Part shown: piece after piece, positions 7,631-14,901 of the stretch
Position numbering within the stretch: position 1 is the first letter of the stretch
Layout of the letters: each line of letters starts with the position of its first letter
IMG/VR virus record: IMGVR_UViG_3300028410_000014
Location: 1-53,869 of that record
DNA length: 53,869 nucleotides
Reading direction: 5' to 3' (one strand)
Origin: a virus
Translations under genes and position numbers: made by a program
The notes under the pieces: model-generated
What the model saw: the letters and a program-made list of their open reading frames with translations, nothing else
Told to the model about the DNA's origin: nothing
Databases searched by the model: none

Positions 7631-7650
7631 GGTTAATTTAACGGGGTCGC
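7631..7650 (-). promoter_or_regulatory. Candidate phage promoter, ACCCCGTTAAATTAA type
   Basis: Reading the minus strand, GCGACCCCGTTAAATTAACC lies 67 nt before the 186-aa gene. The core CCCGTTARATTAA recurs only in two other gaps that I found, at 23078-23098 (before SSB) and 50281-50300 (before scaffold and capsid). All three are on the same strand and upstream of genes expected to be highly expressed. A T7-like promoter is a reasonable reading, but recognition by either phage polymerase is unproven. Confidence 0.45.
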
Positions 7651-7702
7651 AACCCATGTCCTGCATGGCTCCGTCACAACTTGTGGCACGACTTTGAAAA
7701 AC

Positions 7703-7945
7703 TCACTTATTTCTGTTAGCCTCTATTTCACCAACTCTTCCGCCGGATTTGCTCCGGAAGGCACCTTTAGCATTGCCTGTGGGCCAACCCGTTGCACCTA
7801 CGAAAGCAGACAGCCTCTCAGTCGCAACGGCGTGGGCGGCGTAACAGCGCACCTGTCGGGCTTTGAACTCCGCCAGAGATTCTTCGGGTTTGCATCTCAG
7901 GTCTACACACTTTTTACCCTCGATACAGGCTTTACACTCTATCAT
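7703..7945 (-). CDS. Small cysteine-rich protein, 80 aa
   Basis: Begins MIECKACIEGKKCVDLRCK, a four-cysteine N-terminus that may bind zinc, followed by a Gly/Arg/Lys-rich tail. No family recognised. It overlaps the upstream 128-aa zinc protein by 14 nt. The gap between it and the next gene (7565-7702) carries the promoter-like motif. Confidence 0.6.
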   Translation of the reverse strand: MIECKACIEGKKCVDLRCKPEESLAEFKARQVRCYAAHAVATERLSAFVGATGWPTGNAKGAFRSKSGGRVGEIEANRNK

Positions 7946-8318
7946 ATAATAGCTCCTTCACTAACTCTTCTTCAAGAACTTTGGGATAAGCAAAGTCGGT
8001 ACACTTACGTTGCCATCCCCATTTACCTGATGTGAAATCCCCACTTTTAGGTTGAAAGAAGCGAGGACGGTGATACTTTAAGCAAGACATATGCATTTGA
8101 TCTGCACTTGGCTTGCCGAAGACACAGTCGTCGCAATGTCTCATTATTGCTTGTTTGGACTTAGGTAGTTTGTCAAACACTTCCTGCATATAAATTGTGG
8201 TCGCAACTCTGCTTTGCAAAAACTTTTGAAGCTTTATCTTTGCCTTATGCTCACAGTCGGCGCACATTTCGTCAAAGGATAACAATTGTGCAACATTCCC
8301 GCAATCTTCACAGATCAT
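7932..8318 (-). CDS. Zinc-ribbon protein, 128 aa
   Basis: Two N-terminal Cys pairs (CEDC at 3-6 and CADC near 18-21) form a typical zinc ribbon. A second cluster (HCDDCVFGK, MSCLKYH, RKCTDF) resembles the four-Cys pattern of small phage hypothetical proteins with a putative metal site. Function unknown; nucleic-acid binding is plausible. Start and stop overlap the adjacent genes. Confidence 0.7.
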   Translation of the reverse strand: MICEDCGNVAQLLSFDEMCADCEHKAKIKLQKFLQSRVATTIYMQEVFDKLPKSKQAIMRHCDDCVFGKPSADQMHMSCLKYHRPRFFQPKSGDFTSGKWGWQRKCTDFAYPKVLEEELVKELLYDRV

Positions 8319-8623
8319 ATTTCCCCCTTAATCTCAAGTCTGTTACCGTTCACTCTTGCACGGCCTCTGAAGATGAAGACACTGGGGATGATAAAGTCCC
8401 CCACCCTAGGAAAAAGTTGGCAAGCAGCCTCGCACTCGCTTGTCATTTGCCATCTGGGATTGCCAAACGCATCAACAAAGATAACGCCTTCTACAAGACC
8501 TTTGACAGCTTCGCAGACTATTAACTTTACATAGCTCCTTTGAATGCCTGCCTGTTTTGCTGCGGCGGCAGGTGTGTTACCTCTCCCAATCACTCCTGCC
8601 TCTGTGACAACTAAGTATCGCAT
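8315..8623 (-). CDS. Hypothetical protein with HTH-like segment, 102 aa
   Basis: Residues about 15-38 (GNTPAAAAKQAGIQRSYVK) look like a short helix-turn-helix, and the C-terminal half is beta-rich. DNA binding is therefore possible but not demonstrated. Start ATG 8623 overlaps the stop region of the upstream 75-aa gene by 13 nt. Confidence 0.6.
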   Translation of the reverse strand: MRYLVVTEAGVIGRGNTPAAAAKQAGIQRSYVKLIVCEAVKGLVEGVIFVDAFGNPRWQMTSECEAACQLFPRVGDFIIPSVFIFRGRARVNGNRLEIKGEI

Positions 8624-8838
8624 GCGGTGTCCTTCAAGTGAAGTCGGTATTTGCGCTTGTAAAAAGCCGCCTCTCGCCTTGAGTGTCTCTTGACTTTCCT
8701 TTCGATAAGCGCGCTCCTTCTAGTGATTTCTGAATTCACCTCTTCCATGACTTCTTTAGAATACTTGAATTCAAGAAGCGAAACAACTTCAAGAAGGAGC
8801 GCATCTAGTTCATTTTTCCAAGTTGTCTCTGCTTTCAT
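8611..8838 (-). CDS. Small helical basic protein, 75 aa
   Basis: Start taken as ATG 8838 (MKAETTWKNELDALLLEVV); a TTG four codons earlier is possible. The N-terminal half is an amphipathic helix, the C-terminal half is very basic (RKVKRHSRREAAFYKRKYR), which suggests nucleic-acid binding. No family recognised. Confidence 0.6.
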   Translation of the reverse strand: MKAETTWKNELDALLLEVVSLLEFKYSKEVMEEVNSEITRRSALIERKVKRHSRREAAFYKRKYRLHLKDTACDT

Positions 8839-9055
8839 ACCAAGCCTCAATTTTGTTTACTATGTGATCAGGAGCATTCAATCTACGCATGTACCTGCGC
8901 ACCATTACTTTCACCTCTTGAGAATCTGGCTCAGCATCCCAGATAGAATCATATTTGCTTGTGCTGATCTTCAACGGCAGCGACGCCCAATCACCGACAA
9001 TCAAACGGATATGCGTTGAATCTACCTTCCTTATGAAGAACGGTGCGTCATTCAT
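8810..9055 (-). CDS. Hypothetical protein, 81 aa
   Basis: Small alpha/beta protein (MNDAPFFIRKVDSTHIRLIV at the start, helical end EAWYESRDNLEK). No family recognised; overlaps both neighbours. Confidence 0.6.
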   Translation of the reverse strand: MNDAPFFIRKVDSTHIRLIVGDWASLPLKISTSKYDSIWDAEPDSQEVKVMVRRYMRRLNAPDHIVNKIEAWYESRDNLEK

Positions 9056-9272
9056 TTAATTTAGCCTTAAAATCTTCGATGCATTTATTGTAGCTATGCT
9101 TATAGCCAAAGTCGTAAAGGCTTGCATGTTCATCACAAGGCCACAGCTTCTCTTGTAAGCAGTCAACTCTGACAAAGGGTTGATACATAAAGTGAAACAT
9201 AGGGTCAAGGTCTGTTACAATTTCGGCAGGCACAGCTAAGTTTTGCCAAAGTACTACTATGTTCTCTTCCAT
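9048..9272 (-). CDS. Hypothetical protein, 74 aa
   Basis: Begins MEENIVVLWQNLAVPAEIV and contains several aromatic residues. GGAGGAATT precedes the ATG. The segment YDFGYKHSYNKCIEDFKAKL is reminiscent of small phage proteins with a G-Y-x-x-x-Y-N pattern, but I assign no function. Confidence 0.65.
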   Translation of the reverse strand: MEENIVVLWQNLAVPAEIVTDLDPMFHFMYQPFVRVDCLQEKLWPCDEHASLYDFGYKHSYNKCIEDFKAKLNE

Positions 9273-9361
9273 AATTCCTCCGCTAACTTACTCATTTGAA
9301 TAGCCCAGTCTTCATTAAAATGCACAACTTCGCAGCTTGATTTTTCCAGAATACTTGTCAT
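9257..9361 (-). CDS. Small hypothetical protein, 34 aa
   Basis: ORF from ATG 9361 (ATGA overlap with the upstream stop at 9358) to TAG 9257, encoding MTSILEKSSCEVVHFNEDWA and a helical end. It overlaps the next start by 16 nt and supplies that gene's ribosome site. Too short for confident assignment; supported by position and overlap. Confidence 0.45.
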   Translation of the reverse strand: MTSILEKSSCEVVHFNEDWAIQMSKLAEELWKRT

Positions 9362-10185
9362 TTAGGTGGCACCTTAAACTTAGGTGGTGGATTGAACTTG
9401 GGAGGAGCTTTGCGGGTTTCATTGTTATGCGTCTCAGCATCCATTGCGTGAACAATGTTAGGTGCGCTTGCTCCGTAAGAATTGAGAGTGCCACCTCTTT
9501 TCATCCCGACATTGTCTTCCTTAACTGTGTTTGCAGCTATTATGATTTGAGGCGGCCCTTCATCTCTCCCTGTTTTCTTTTCCCTGTTTAATTGTGTGAT
9601 TGATTTCTCAGGTTTATGAGTCAGCCAACCAGGGGTGATGCTGTTGAATTCTACGTCTTTCAGTAGAGACAACTTATGATTTACGTGCGCCTGGTATGCT
9701 TTACAAGGGTCTTGGATGTGCCTAAACTCAGGCATAACAAAACGCATGGGAGCCGTGAAGTCCTCACAGCTGAGCTTGTCAGGCGCTGTCATCAAGACAT
9801 TCTGCAAGTTGTGGTACTCGTGTTTTTCGCCGTGCTGCCTCTCATAGAGGGTACACGCACGGATGAAGCACAGAACCAGCCAAGTGTAATTGGCGGTAGA
9901 CTCACACAGCCAATTCACACAAGGGTGTTCCAAGTTTACACCGGCAAGCAGTATGTAACCTGTTAGGCGAGGCTTCTTACCACTTTCATCCAGAGTGTCT
10001 GTGTGATGCACCCACCACTTGCGGTCATTGCCGTCGTGCTTAACCCACAGTGGGCCGAACCCGTCCAACTTTCGGTGTGCCGAGGACAGCAACATGGCGT
10101 AATGTGGGATTTTCTCCCTCAAATGCGCATTGCAAAGCTCCTCTGCGGAAGTACGCGGGTCTTTGTTTGTGTAAAAGATGTTCAT
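9358..10185 (-). CDS. Conserved phage protein, 275 aa, function unknown
   Basis: The N-terminus (MNIFYTNKDPRTSAEELCN, then HLREKIPHYAMLLSSAHR) matches a pattern I know from conserved phage proteins of unknown role that begin MNIFxxDxDPxxxAExLCDKH. Aromatic and His residues follow (KWWVHHT, HPCVNWLCES), a pattern suggesting an enzyme or base-binding fold. The C-terminal ~70 residues are Pro/Lys-rich and disordered (repeated PPKF). No reaction is assigned. It overlaps genes on both sides. Confidence 0.65.
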   Translation of the reverse strand: MNIFYTNKDPRTSAEELCNAHLREKIPHYAMLLSSAHRKLDGFGPLWVKHDGNDRKWWVHHTDTLDESGKKPRLTGYILLAGVNLEHPCVNWLCESTANYTWLVLCFIRACTLYERQHGEKHEYHNLQNVLMTAPDKLSCEDFTAPMRFVMPEFRHIQDPCKAYQAHVNHKLSLLKDVEFNSITPGWLTHKPEKSITQLNREKKTGRDEGPPQIIIAANTVKEDNVGMKRGGTLNSYGASAPNIVHAMDAETHNNETRKAPPKFNPPPKFKVPPK

Positions 10186-10370
10186 TAGTGTATTGTCTCC
10201 ATAATGTAGTAAAACAATTCAATTCCCTTATCTTTGTCTATGGAAATCCTGGAAGCCTTCGCCGTAAAGTACTGCGTTGGCAGCCCGCCTCCTTCTATTC
10301 GCAACGCTCTTGTGTCCCCTGATAACACCCAAGCAACAGCAAAAGGAAGCGACTTCAACGGGAGACTCAT
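10185..10370 (-). CDS. Hypothetical protein, about 61 aa
   Basis: I choose ATG 10370 (MSLPLKSLPFAVAWVLSGD) because AAAGAG lies 6 nt upstream; ATG 10385 is an alternative and TTG 10427 would overlap the HTH gene. Small alpha/beta protein with an unremarkable composition. No family recognised. Confidence 0.5.
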   Translation of the reverse strand: MSLPLKSLPFAVAWVLSGDTRALRIEGGGLPTQYFTAKASRISIDKDKGIELFYYIMETIH

Positions 10371-10389
10371 TTTACACTCTTTCATCGGA

Positions 10390-10599
10390 TTACACCATAT
10401 GTTTGAGTTCAGCCATTGACACTTCAAGGCCGAAATAGATACAGAATTTCACAAATACTCTGAGACTTGGAGACTCAACCTCTCCTCTGGACCAACTATC
10501 ATAGGTCCCTCCGCACACTCTCACGTTTTCAATTACAGTGGCACGGCTTGTTTGCTTGAGTTTCATCTTAATGATTTCAAAAGCTTCCAGATAAGTCAT
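10390..10599 (-). CDS. HTH (XRE-like) small DNA-binding protein, 69 aa
   Basis: The whole 69-aa protein has the size and layout of a single helix-turn-helix domain: two N-terminal helices, a recognition segment (ATVIENVRVCGGTYDSWSRG), then SPSLRVFVKFCIYFGL, typical of XRE repressors where SPSLxTLxKIAxxLG follows the HTH. It may regulate early genes. No operator was located. Confidence 0.65.
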   Translation of the reverse strand: MTYLEAFEIIKMKLKQTSRATVIENVRVCGGTYDSWSRGEVESPSLRVFVKFCIYFGLEVSMAELKHMV

Positions 10600-10889
10600 T
10601 AGCTGATTCCGTCTAAATATGATTTGATATCTATGCAGAGTTGTTTTGCCACCAACTCAGCGCCGGCATTGGGTTTTCTTAGTATTACACTTTCAGCTAT
10701 ACCCCAAAGTTTTAGTTTAAAATCTGCAATTTTTTTCCTCTTATTTTCCTCGCAAAGCTTCCAGACTTTATAGTAGGCATTAAGATGGCCGTCATAGTAA
10801 CCTTGCTCGCTCCTTGTGTTAAATGCCGCTGCGGGTATTTTAAAATTACCACGCATTACCTCCTCAAACTCTGTTCGGTCATTTATCAT
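10599..10889 (-). CDS. Hypothetical protein, 96 aa
   Basis: Mixed helical protein starting MINDRTEFEEVMRGNFKIPA with central YYDGHLNAYYKVWKLCEENK. The pattern F-x-P-x-x-F-N-T-x-x-x-Y-x-D-x-x-x-N-x-x-x-x-x-W is common in short phage early proteins of unknown role. Overlaps the HTH gene's start by 1 nt. Confidence 0.6.
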   Translation of the reverse strand: MINDRTEFEEVMRGNFKIPAAAFNTRSEQGYYDGHLNAYYKVWKLCEENKRKKIADFKLKLWGIAESVILRKPNAGAELVAKQLCIDIKSYLDGIS

Positions 10890-11167
10890 TTTGACTCCAG
10901 TCGAACCATTTCACGGTATACCCAGTAGATGACTCTCTCAATTGGTATCTCAGCATATTGCGCCACTACACTGCCATTTGTAGCGGTCTGCACGCCAACT
11001 TTAATAGCCTCTTGAGAAGGTGTCCTTTCTACAATAGCTGGACGCATTTGCACAAAATTCTCCAGACGTTGGATTGCGTCTGAACCGTCAGGAGTTGCAT
11101 TTATTTTGTTTTCATAACCTAACTCTTCAAATTTGTCCAGTAAAGCACTTAAGTCATCAAGTAGCAT
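10886..11167 (-). CDS. Hypothetical protein, 93 aa
   Basis: Begins MLLDDLSALLDKFEELGYEN, an amphipathic helix. The rest is mixed. No family recognised. Stop overlaps the next start by 4 nt. Confidence 0.6.
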   Translation of the reverse strand: MLLDDLSALLDKFEELGYENKINATPDGSDAIQRLENFVQMRPAIVERTPSQEAIKVGVQTATNGSVVAQYAEIPIERVIYWVYREMVRLESK

Positions 11168-11519
11168 TTTTAATCTCCTGTGTCATCATATCAGACAACT
11201 CTTTTGCTTTTTGCGGCTCGTGCATTGCCAGATTGACCAGCGCCTCTACTGTAATAGTCCTAAGTTCTTTCACTCTGACGCGCAGCACTGCAATCTCGTC
11301 GGGATGCTTGTGAGAGTCTCCCGGCAGAGGCATATCTCGCCATGTCTCATCATTGTCCAAAGCTGACTGGGCGCGCTGGACTATCCATTTAAACCGCCGT
11401 GTATTAGGGCCATTTGCCGCAATTATAATGTCGTCAAATGCATCTTCCAACCTGCTAAGCATGCCCAAAAGCTCTGGGATGTCATTTAATGATGTGGCTT
11501 GTTTGACCAGTTTTCTCAT
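11157..11519 (-). CDS. Hypothetical helical protein, 120 aa
   Basis: Mostly helical 120-aa protein ending QKAKELSDMMTQEIKNAT. No motif or membrane segment. It overlaps the next start by 11 nt and the upstream stop by 4 nt. Confidence 0.65.
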   Translation of the reverse strand: MRKLVKQATSLNDIPELLGMLSRLEDAFDDIIIAANGPNTRRFKWIVQRAQSALDNDETWRDMPLPGDSHKHPDEIAVLRVRVKELRTITVEALVNLAMHEPQKAKELSDMMTQEIKNAT

Positions 11520-11887
11520 TCAGTCATGCTCCTGTGTCTCGCTTCGACCATTTCTTTGGCAATACGATAGGCAGTATCAGTGCAGAGCCTAGCTATTGCC
11601 TCATCTGTATTTAAGTTGAGAGAACTGTTTTCTAATGCAAAAGACATAAATCTTTCAGCAAAGTCATCGGTCAGTCTGTCAAGATATTTTTTCTCTTCAC
11701 TCTGTTGGCTGTGGTACGCAACTCCATTATACAGGATTTTGTGGTACAACGCTTTAACCTCGTTGCGCGTCATCACTTCACCGTGCTCTTCTAATGCATT
11801 TTGAAATCGTAAGTGTTTGTCTAGCGCATTACCGTCAATGTAAGAATTCTCAAATATCTCAAGCAAAGTTACTGGTGCAATTTTCAT
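11516..11887 (-). CDS. Hypothetical helical protein, 123 aa
   Basis: Helical, charged protein (MKIAPVTLLEIFENSYIDGN at the start). No family recognised. It is coupled by overlap to the YfbR-like gene just upstream. Confidence 0.65.
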   Translation of the reverse strand: MKIAPVTLLEIFENSYIDGNALDKHLRFQNALEEHGEVMTRNEVKALYHKILYNGVAYHSQQSEEKKYLDRLTDDFAERFMSFALENSSLNLNTDEAIARLCTDTAYRIAKEMVEARHRSMTE

Positions 11888-12423
11888 AAGTTAAATACCT
11901 TGTTCGGCATGTCGCTGAGAAATGTATGTCGCTTCTCACTTAGAACATACCCTGCAAGTTCAGGAGGAAGTACGCCGTCACTATCAAGCCTCCAAATTAT
12001 TGCTAAGCATTCGTCTTTCATGGCTTTGACAGAAGTATTTCCGAGTGCTTGCTCTTCTTGGCACCACTGCCACAACTCTACTATGTCTACCGACTTAAGC
12101 CAGAAAGTTTCTTCGGCAGTCAATTCAATTTCAGGGTGAATTTGTTTGAGGATTGCTTTTTCAAAAGTATTTATTTCAGCTTTCATTTTGGGGGCCAAAT
12201 ACTTTACGGGAGTCGGCAGATCACCTGTCCACCGTTCCGGGACATCATGCAGCACAACTGCTTTAATTAAGTTTGTAGAAGGATTAGGGTGAAACACCAT
12301 CAGCAGTGCCAGCATGTTGAAGCTGTGTTGACCTACTGTATACTCGCGATGCATAAATTTTGTGTGACAGCGTTTGACAAATCCGCCTTCACGTATTGCC
12401 TTTATCCGGTCAGAAGTTTTCAC
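11884..12423 (-). CDS. HD-domain 5'-deoxynucleotidase, YfbR-like
   Basis: A 179-aa HD phosphohydrolase. The metal-binding residues are visible: the first His in YTVGQHSFNM (His33 region), HD in AVVLHDVPERWTGDLPTPVK, and the later Asp in KSVDIVELWQW. The HDxxExxxGDxPxPxK arrangement is that of YfbR-type 5'-nucleotidases, which remove phosphate from deoxynucleoside monophosphates. In a phage it would feed or reshape the nucleotide pool during DNA synthesis. Length is close to the ~200 aa of E. coli YfbR. It overlaps the 120-aa gene upstream by 14 nt. Confidence 0.85.
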   Translation of the reverse strand: MKTSDRIKAIREGGFVKRCHTKFMHREYTVGQHSFNMLALLMVFHPNPSTNLIKAVVLHDVPERWTGDLPTPVKYLAPKMKAEINTFEKAILKQIHPEIELTAEETFWLKSVDIVELWQWCQEEQALGNTSVKAMKDECLAIIWRLDSDGVLPPELAGYVLSEKRHTFLSDMPNKVFNL

Positions 12424-12772
12424 CTTGCATCTCCTTAATGTACATTTTTACAATCTGTGTAGCACCAAAGCGGTCTTTCAAAAAGACTTTTGAATTAGCG
12501 ACGACATTTGAGAGTTGTAATATGTTATATGTTTCTTTCATTTCTTTAAAAATAGGAGTCGCCATAAAGTATGAAGTCTCATTAAGCCTTATTTCTACAT
12601 GGTCTGAAAAAGCCACTCTTAAAAATTTTCTGAGGTCTTCAGGGTAGATATAAAAATTCATAAAGTCTTTATAGGCACAAATGCAAAGTTCGGCTAAGTC
12701 GCCACCTTCATGTAAATCCGCCTCGTCAACTAAATAGGTGACATCGTTAGACGCCGTTAAAAGTATTAACAT
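12410..12772 (-). CDS. Hypothetical protein, 120 aa
   Basis: Begins MLILLTASNDVTYLVDEADL. Probable alpha/beta fold of about 80 residues followed by a helical end. No family recognised. It is the first gene after the hairpin at 12793-12820. Confidence 0.65.
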   Translation of the reverse strand: MLILLTASNDVTYLVDEADLHEGGDLAELCICAYKDFMNFYIYPEDLRKFLRVAFSDHVEIRLNETSYFMATPIFKEMKETYNILQLSNVVANSKVFLKDRFGATQIVKMYIKEMQGENF

Positions 12773-12792
12773 AACTGCTCCTTTTGATTTTA

Positions 12793-12820
12793 ACCCCCAA
12801 CATTATGTCGGGGGCTTTTT
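12793..12820. terminator. Hairpin, possible bidirectional terminator
   Basis: The sequence CCCCCAACATTATGTCGGGGG can fold from either strand. Unlike the other terminators here, its best U-tract (CTTTTT) follows the hairpin on the plus strand; on the minus strand it is followed only by TTAAAATC. It separates the ligase-side genes from the left-arm string. It could end minus-strand transcripts weakly and block antisense transcripts. Confidence 0.55.
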
Positions 12821-12823
12821 AAT

Positions 12824-13426
12824 CTAACTGTTAAACTTTTTCCACTCATGCTGACTGAACAAGGCTTCCGCCTGTCTACCCAGCATTTTGGCTCCGCTGA
12901 GTGTCTGCCTTTCTTTGAGCTCCTCCTCGATCTTTTTAGCGTGCTCGGGATGGAGCCTTGCCATCATTCGGCGATGCAAGTCTGCATTGACATCCCACCA
13001 AGTTTGATTACTCAAAAATGCACCGTTGTCTTCTTCGGGGCGTTCTTGCTTTACTACCAACTCACTGTAGAAGCGGAGAGCTTCAATGACAGCTACTTGC
13101 GTCAGGCTACCGAAGTCCGAAAACTCCATCAGTTCTGTCACAAATTCTGTATTACTAGGTTGCATTTTTGCTTTCTTTATTGCTTGTACCATGGCTAATA
13201 GATCGTCTTCACTGAAATAGGTGTTATTTCCTATTTTAATGTCAAGATCTTTGTCAACTACCCAAGTCGGGAACTCTTGCAAAAGAAAGCCCTTAAATGG
13301 TAATTCAGCCAGCATATCCAGCAAGTTATCTCGGGTTAAAGAGACACTTTGTTTATCCGGAAATATGTAAATAACAAGTGCGTTTTCAGATACTATCCAT
13401 TCATCATGTGACGCTGTTCTTTTCAT
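12824..13426 (-). CDS. Hypothetical protein, 200 aa
   Basis: A 200-aa protein. The N-terminal ~70 residues are beta-rich (ENALVIYIFPDKQSVSLT), the rest helical. The last third resembles a helical tail (RMMARLHPEHAKKIEEELK). No family recognised. It lies 2 nt after the ligase gene in transcription order and directly before the hairpin at 12.8 kb. Confidence 0.65.
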   Translation of the reverse strand: MKRTASHDEWIVSENALVIYIFPDKQSVSLTRDNLLDMLAELPFKGFLLQEFPTWVVDKDLDIKIGNNTYFSEDDLLAMVQAIKKAKMQPSNTEFVTELMEFSDFGSLTQVAVIEALRFYSELVVKQERPEEDNGAFLSNQTWWDVNADLHRRMMARLHPEHAKKIEEELKERQTLSGAKMLGRQAEALFSQHEWKKFNS

Positions 13427-13428
13427 AT

Positions 13429-14781
13429 TTAAATCATCGCTTTTATAGACTCGTAGCTGTCGGTGTCATCTTTGTCAAATCTGAACTCTTTAAACCTGGG
13501 CAGAAACAATGAGAACGTTTCTCTGTTTCTTTTGCTGAGCAAGTCATTGAAGGTCAACTCCATCAAACGGCCTTTGTAGACATTCTCCCAGTTTTCATAG
13601 ATGTCTTTTCTCAGCTCGTCGGTGTAGCCTGAAACATCTACAATAACATTCCCATCGTCTGTCGCGCAGGCGATTGAGCCGAATGTAGCTTCATTTTTAC
13701 CCGTACCCGGAGTCAGCAACAACATCCGCAGATCTGCAGTGTGTTCAGCTTTAATCTTGATCTCATGCTTGGAAGTTGTTTTCTTCCAAAGACCTTCAGG
13801 GTGCTTCAAGACAGTGCCTTCACCGCCCGAATCCATAACTTTTTGCGCATGTGCTTGTGCCTCTTCCAAGCTGAAGACTTGCCGTGTCTCCACAAAGCTT
13901 ATGTCACTGAAATCTTGGAAAGATAAGATGCTCAGCAGTGCGGCTTTACGTTGGACTCTTTTGCGATCATAAAAATTATCTGCAGCAGCTTGTATTGGCA
14001 CCATATCCCACACTGTGTACGCAACGTGGCAATCATCAGGCAACGTGTCATTGCCGTTTAACAGTGCATTGATGAAACCGTTACCGGTTTGACGCTTCAT
14101 TGTCTGCCCGTCTCTGACAACAATTAGCTCGCCAGAGAAGCGGAAGCCGGGAGGTAACAATCGAATGTCTTTATTTAGACCATCCCAAGACGCCAAGCCA
14201 AGGTCAAATAGCTGGCCTTTGCGTGTATGCATCTGCCCTCCGCTGCCCACTACAGACAGGCTGGCAAACATACCGTCCAGTTTCACTTCACTGTCAATGC
14301 CTGAGACCCAGGGCCATTCTTTAAGATTCACATGCTTGGGCAATGAGCACCGCATGTAAGGGAAGTCGGTGATCAAAGCAGAACCATTGATCTTTTTTGA
14401 AGCTTTGTTTACAATTGCCGTGCCGAAGCCTGCACGCAAATCCTTTTTAAGAATTCGGCGGAACAATTCTTGGGACTCTCCTGTGAGACTTCCTAAATGA
14501 TCAGTGACAAGGTCAATTGTATCTATAGATCGTTGAACTTCACCTGAGGAGAGACGCTCCAAAATATCCCAAGATTCCTCATTTAAAGTATTGTAGCCGG
14601 GAGTTACGGCAGGCATGTCTAGCAGACCAAACCTTAGAAGCGGCTCACAAGCTAATTTGATTACTTTTTTGAATAGTTCAGTATGTAGACACGCTTCAAT
14701 AATATCTTGTTTAGCCTTTGTGCTCGGAGTTACCGCAATGTACTCAATAATTTCAAACACATCATCTGAGTTGTTAATCAT
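13429..14781 (-). CDS. ATP-dependent DNA ligase
   Basis: A 450-aa ATP-dependent ligase. Motif I, with the adenylated lysine, is EVKLDGMFA; motif III is FRFSGELIV; motif IV is EGTVLKHPEGLW; motif V is HEIKIKAE. The C-terminal OB-fold segment (LMELTFNDL, PRFKEFRFDKDD) carries the motif VI region. It seals nicks in duplex DNA, joining Okazaki fragments with the T7-like replisome. I start at ATG 14781 (MINNSDDVFEIIEYIAVTPS), which overlaps the upstream stop as ATGA; a longer frame from 14859 begins at a non-ATG codon. The N-terminal ~150-aa helical domain makes it longer than T7 ligase (359 aa), more like T4 ligase in size. Confidence 0.93.
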   Translation of the reverse strand: MINNSDDVFEIIEYIAVTPSTKAKQDIIEACLHTELFKKVIKLACEPLLRFGLLDMPAVTPGYNTLNEESWDILERLSSGEVQRSIDTIDLVTDHLGSLTGESQELFRRILKKDLRAGFGTAIVNKASKKINGSALITDFPYMRCSLPKHVNLKEWPWVSGIDSEVKLDGMFASLSVVGSGGQMHTRKGQLFDLGLASWDGLNKDIRLLPPGFRFSGELIVVRDGQTMKRQTGNGFINALLNGNDTLPDDCHVAYTVWDMVPIQAAADNFYDRKRVQRKAALLSILSFQDFSDISFVETRQVFSLEEAQAHAQKVMDSGGEGTVLKHPEGLWKKTTSKHEIKIKAEHTADLRMLLLTPGTGKNEATFGSIACATDDGNVIVDVSGYTDELRKDIYENWENVYKGRLMELTFNDLLSKRNRETFSLFLPRFKEFRFDKDDTDSYESIKAMI

Positions 14782-14879
14782 CCTTTTAAACCTTTTATGA
14801 GAAGTGAGGATTGCCCTTTGTCTAATGTCCACGGCATTTCTTTGCCGCAGTCTACACATTTCTTTAAATTAAGCGACAT
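14778..14879 (-). CDS. Small zinc-knuckle-like protein, about 33 aa
   Basis: From ATG 14879 the product begins MSLNLKKCVDCGKEMPWTL, with one Cys pair and a lysine-rich end. The frame stays open to 14978, overlapping the helicase end and adding a second Cys pair (CEC), so a longer zinc-binding version is possible. The stop overlaps the ligase ATG. Confidence 0.4.
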   Translation of the reverse strand: MSLNLKKCVDCGKEMPWTLDKGQSSLLIKGLKG

Positions 14880-14901
14880 CAGGCTTACTGTAGTGTTACA
14901 T

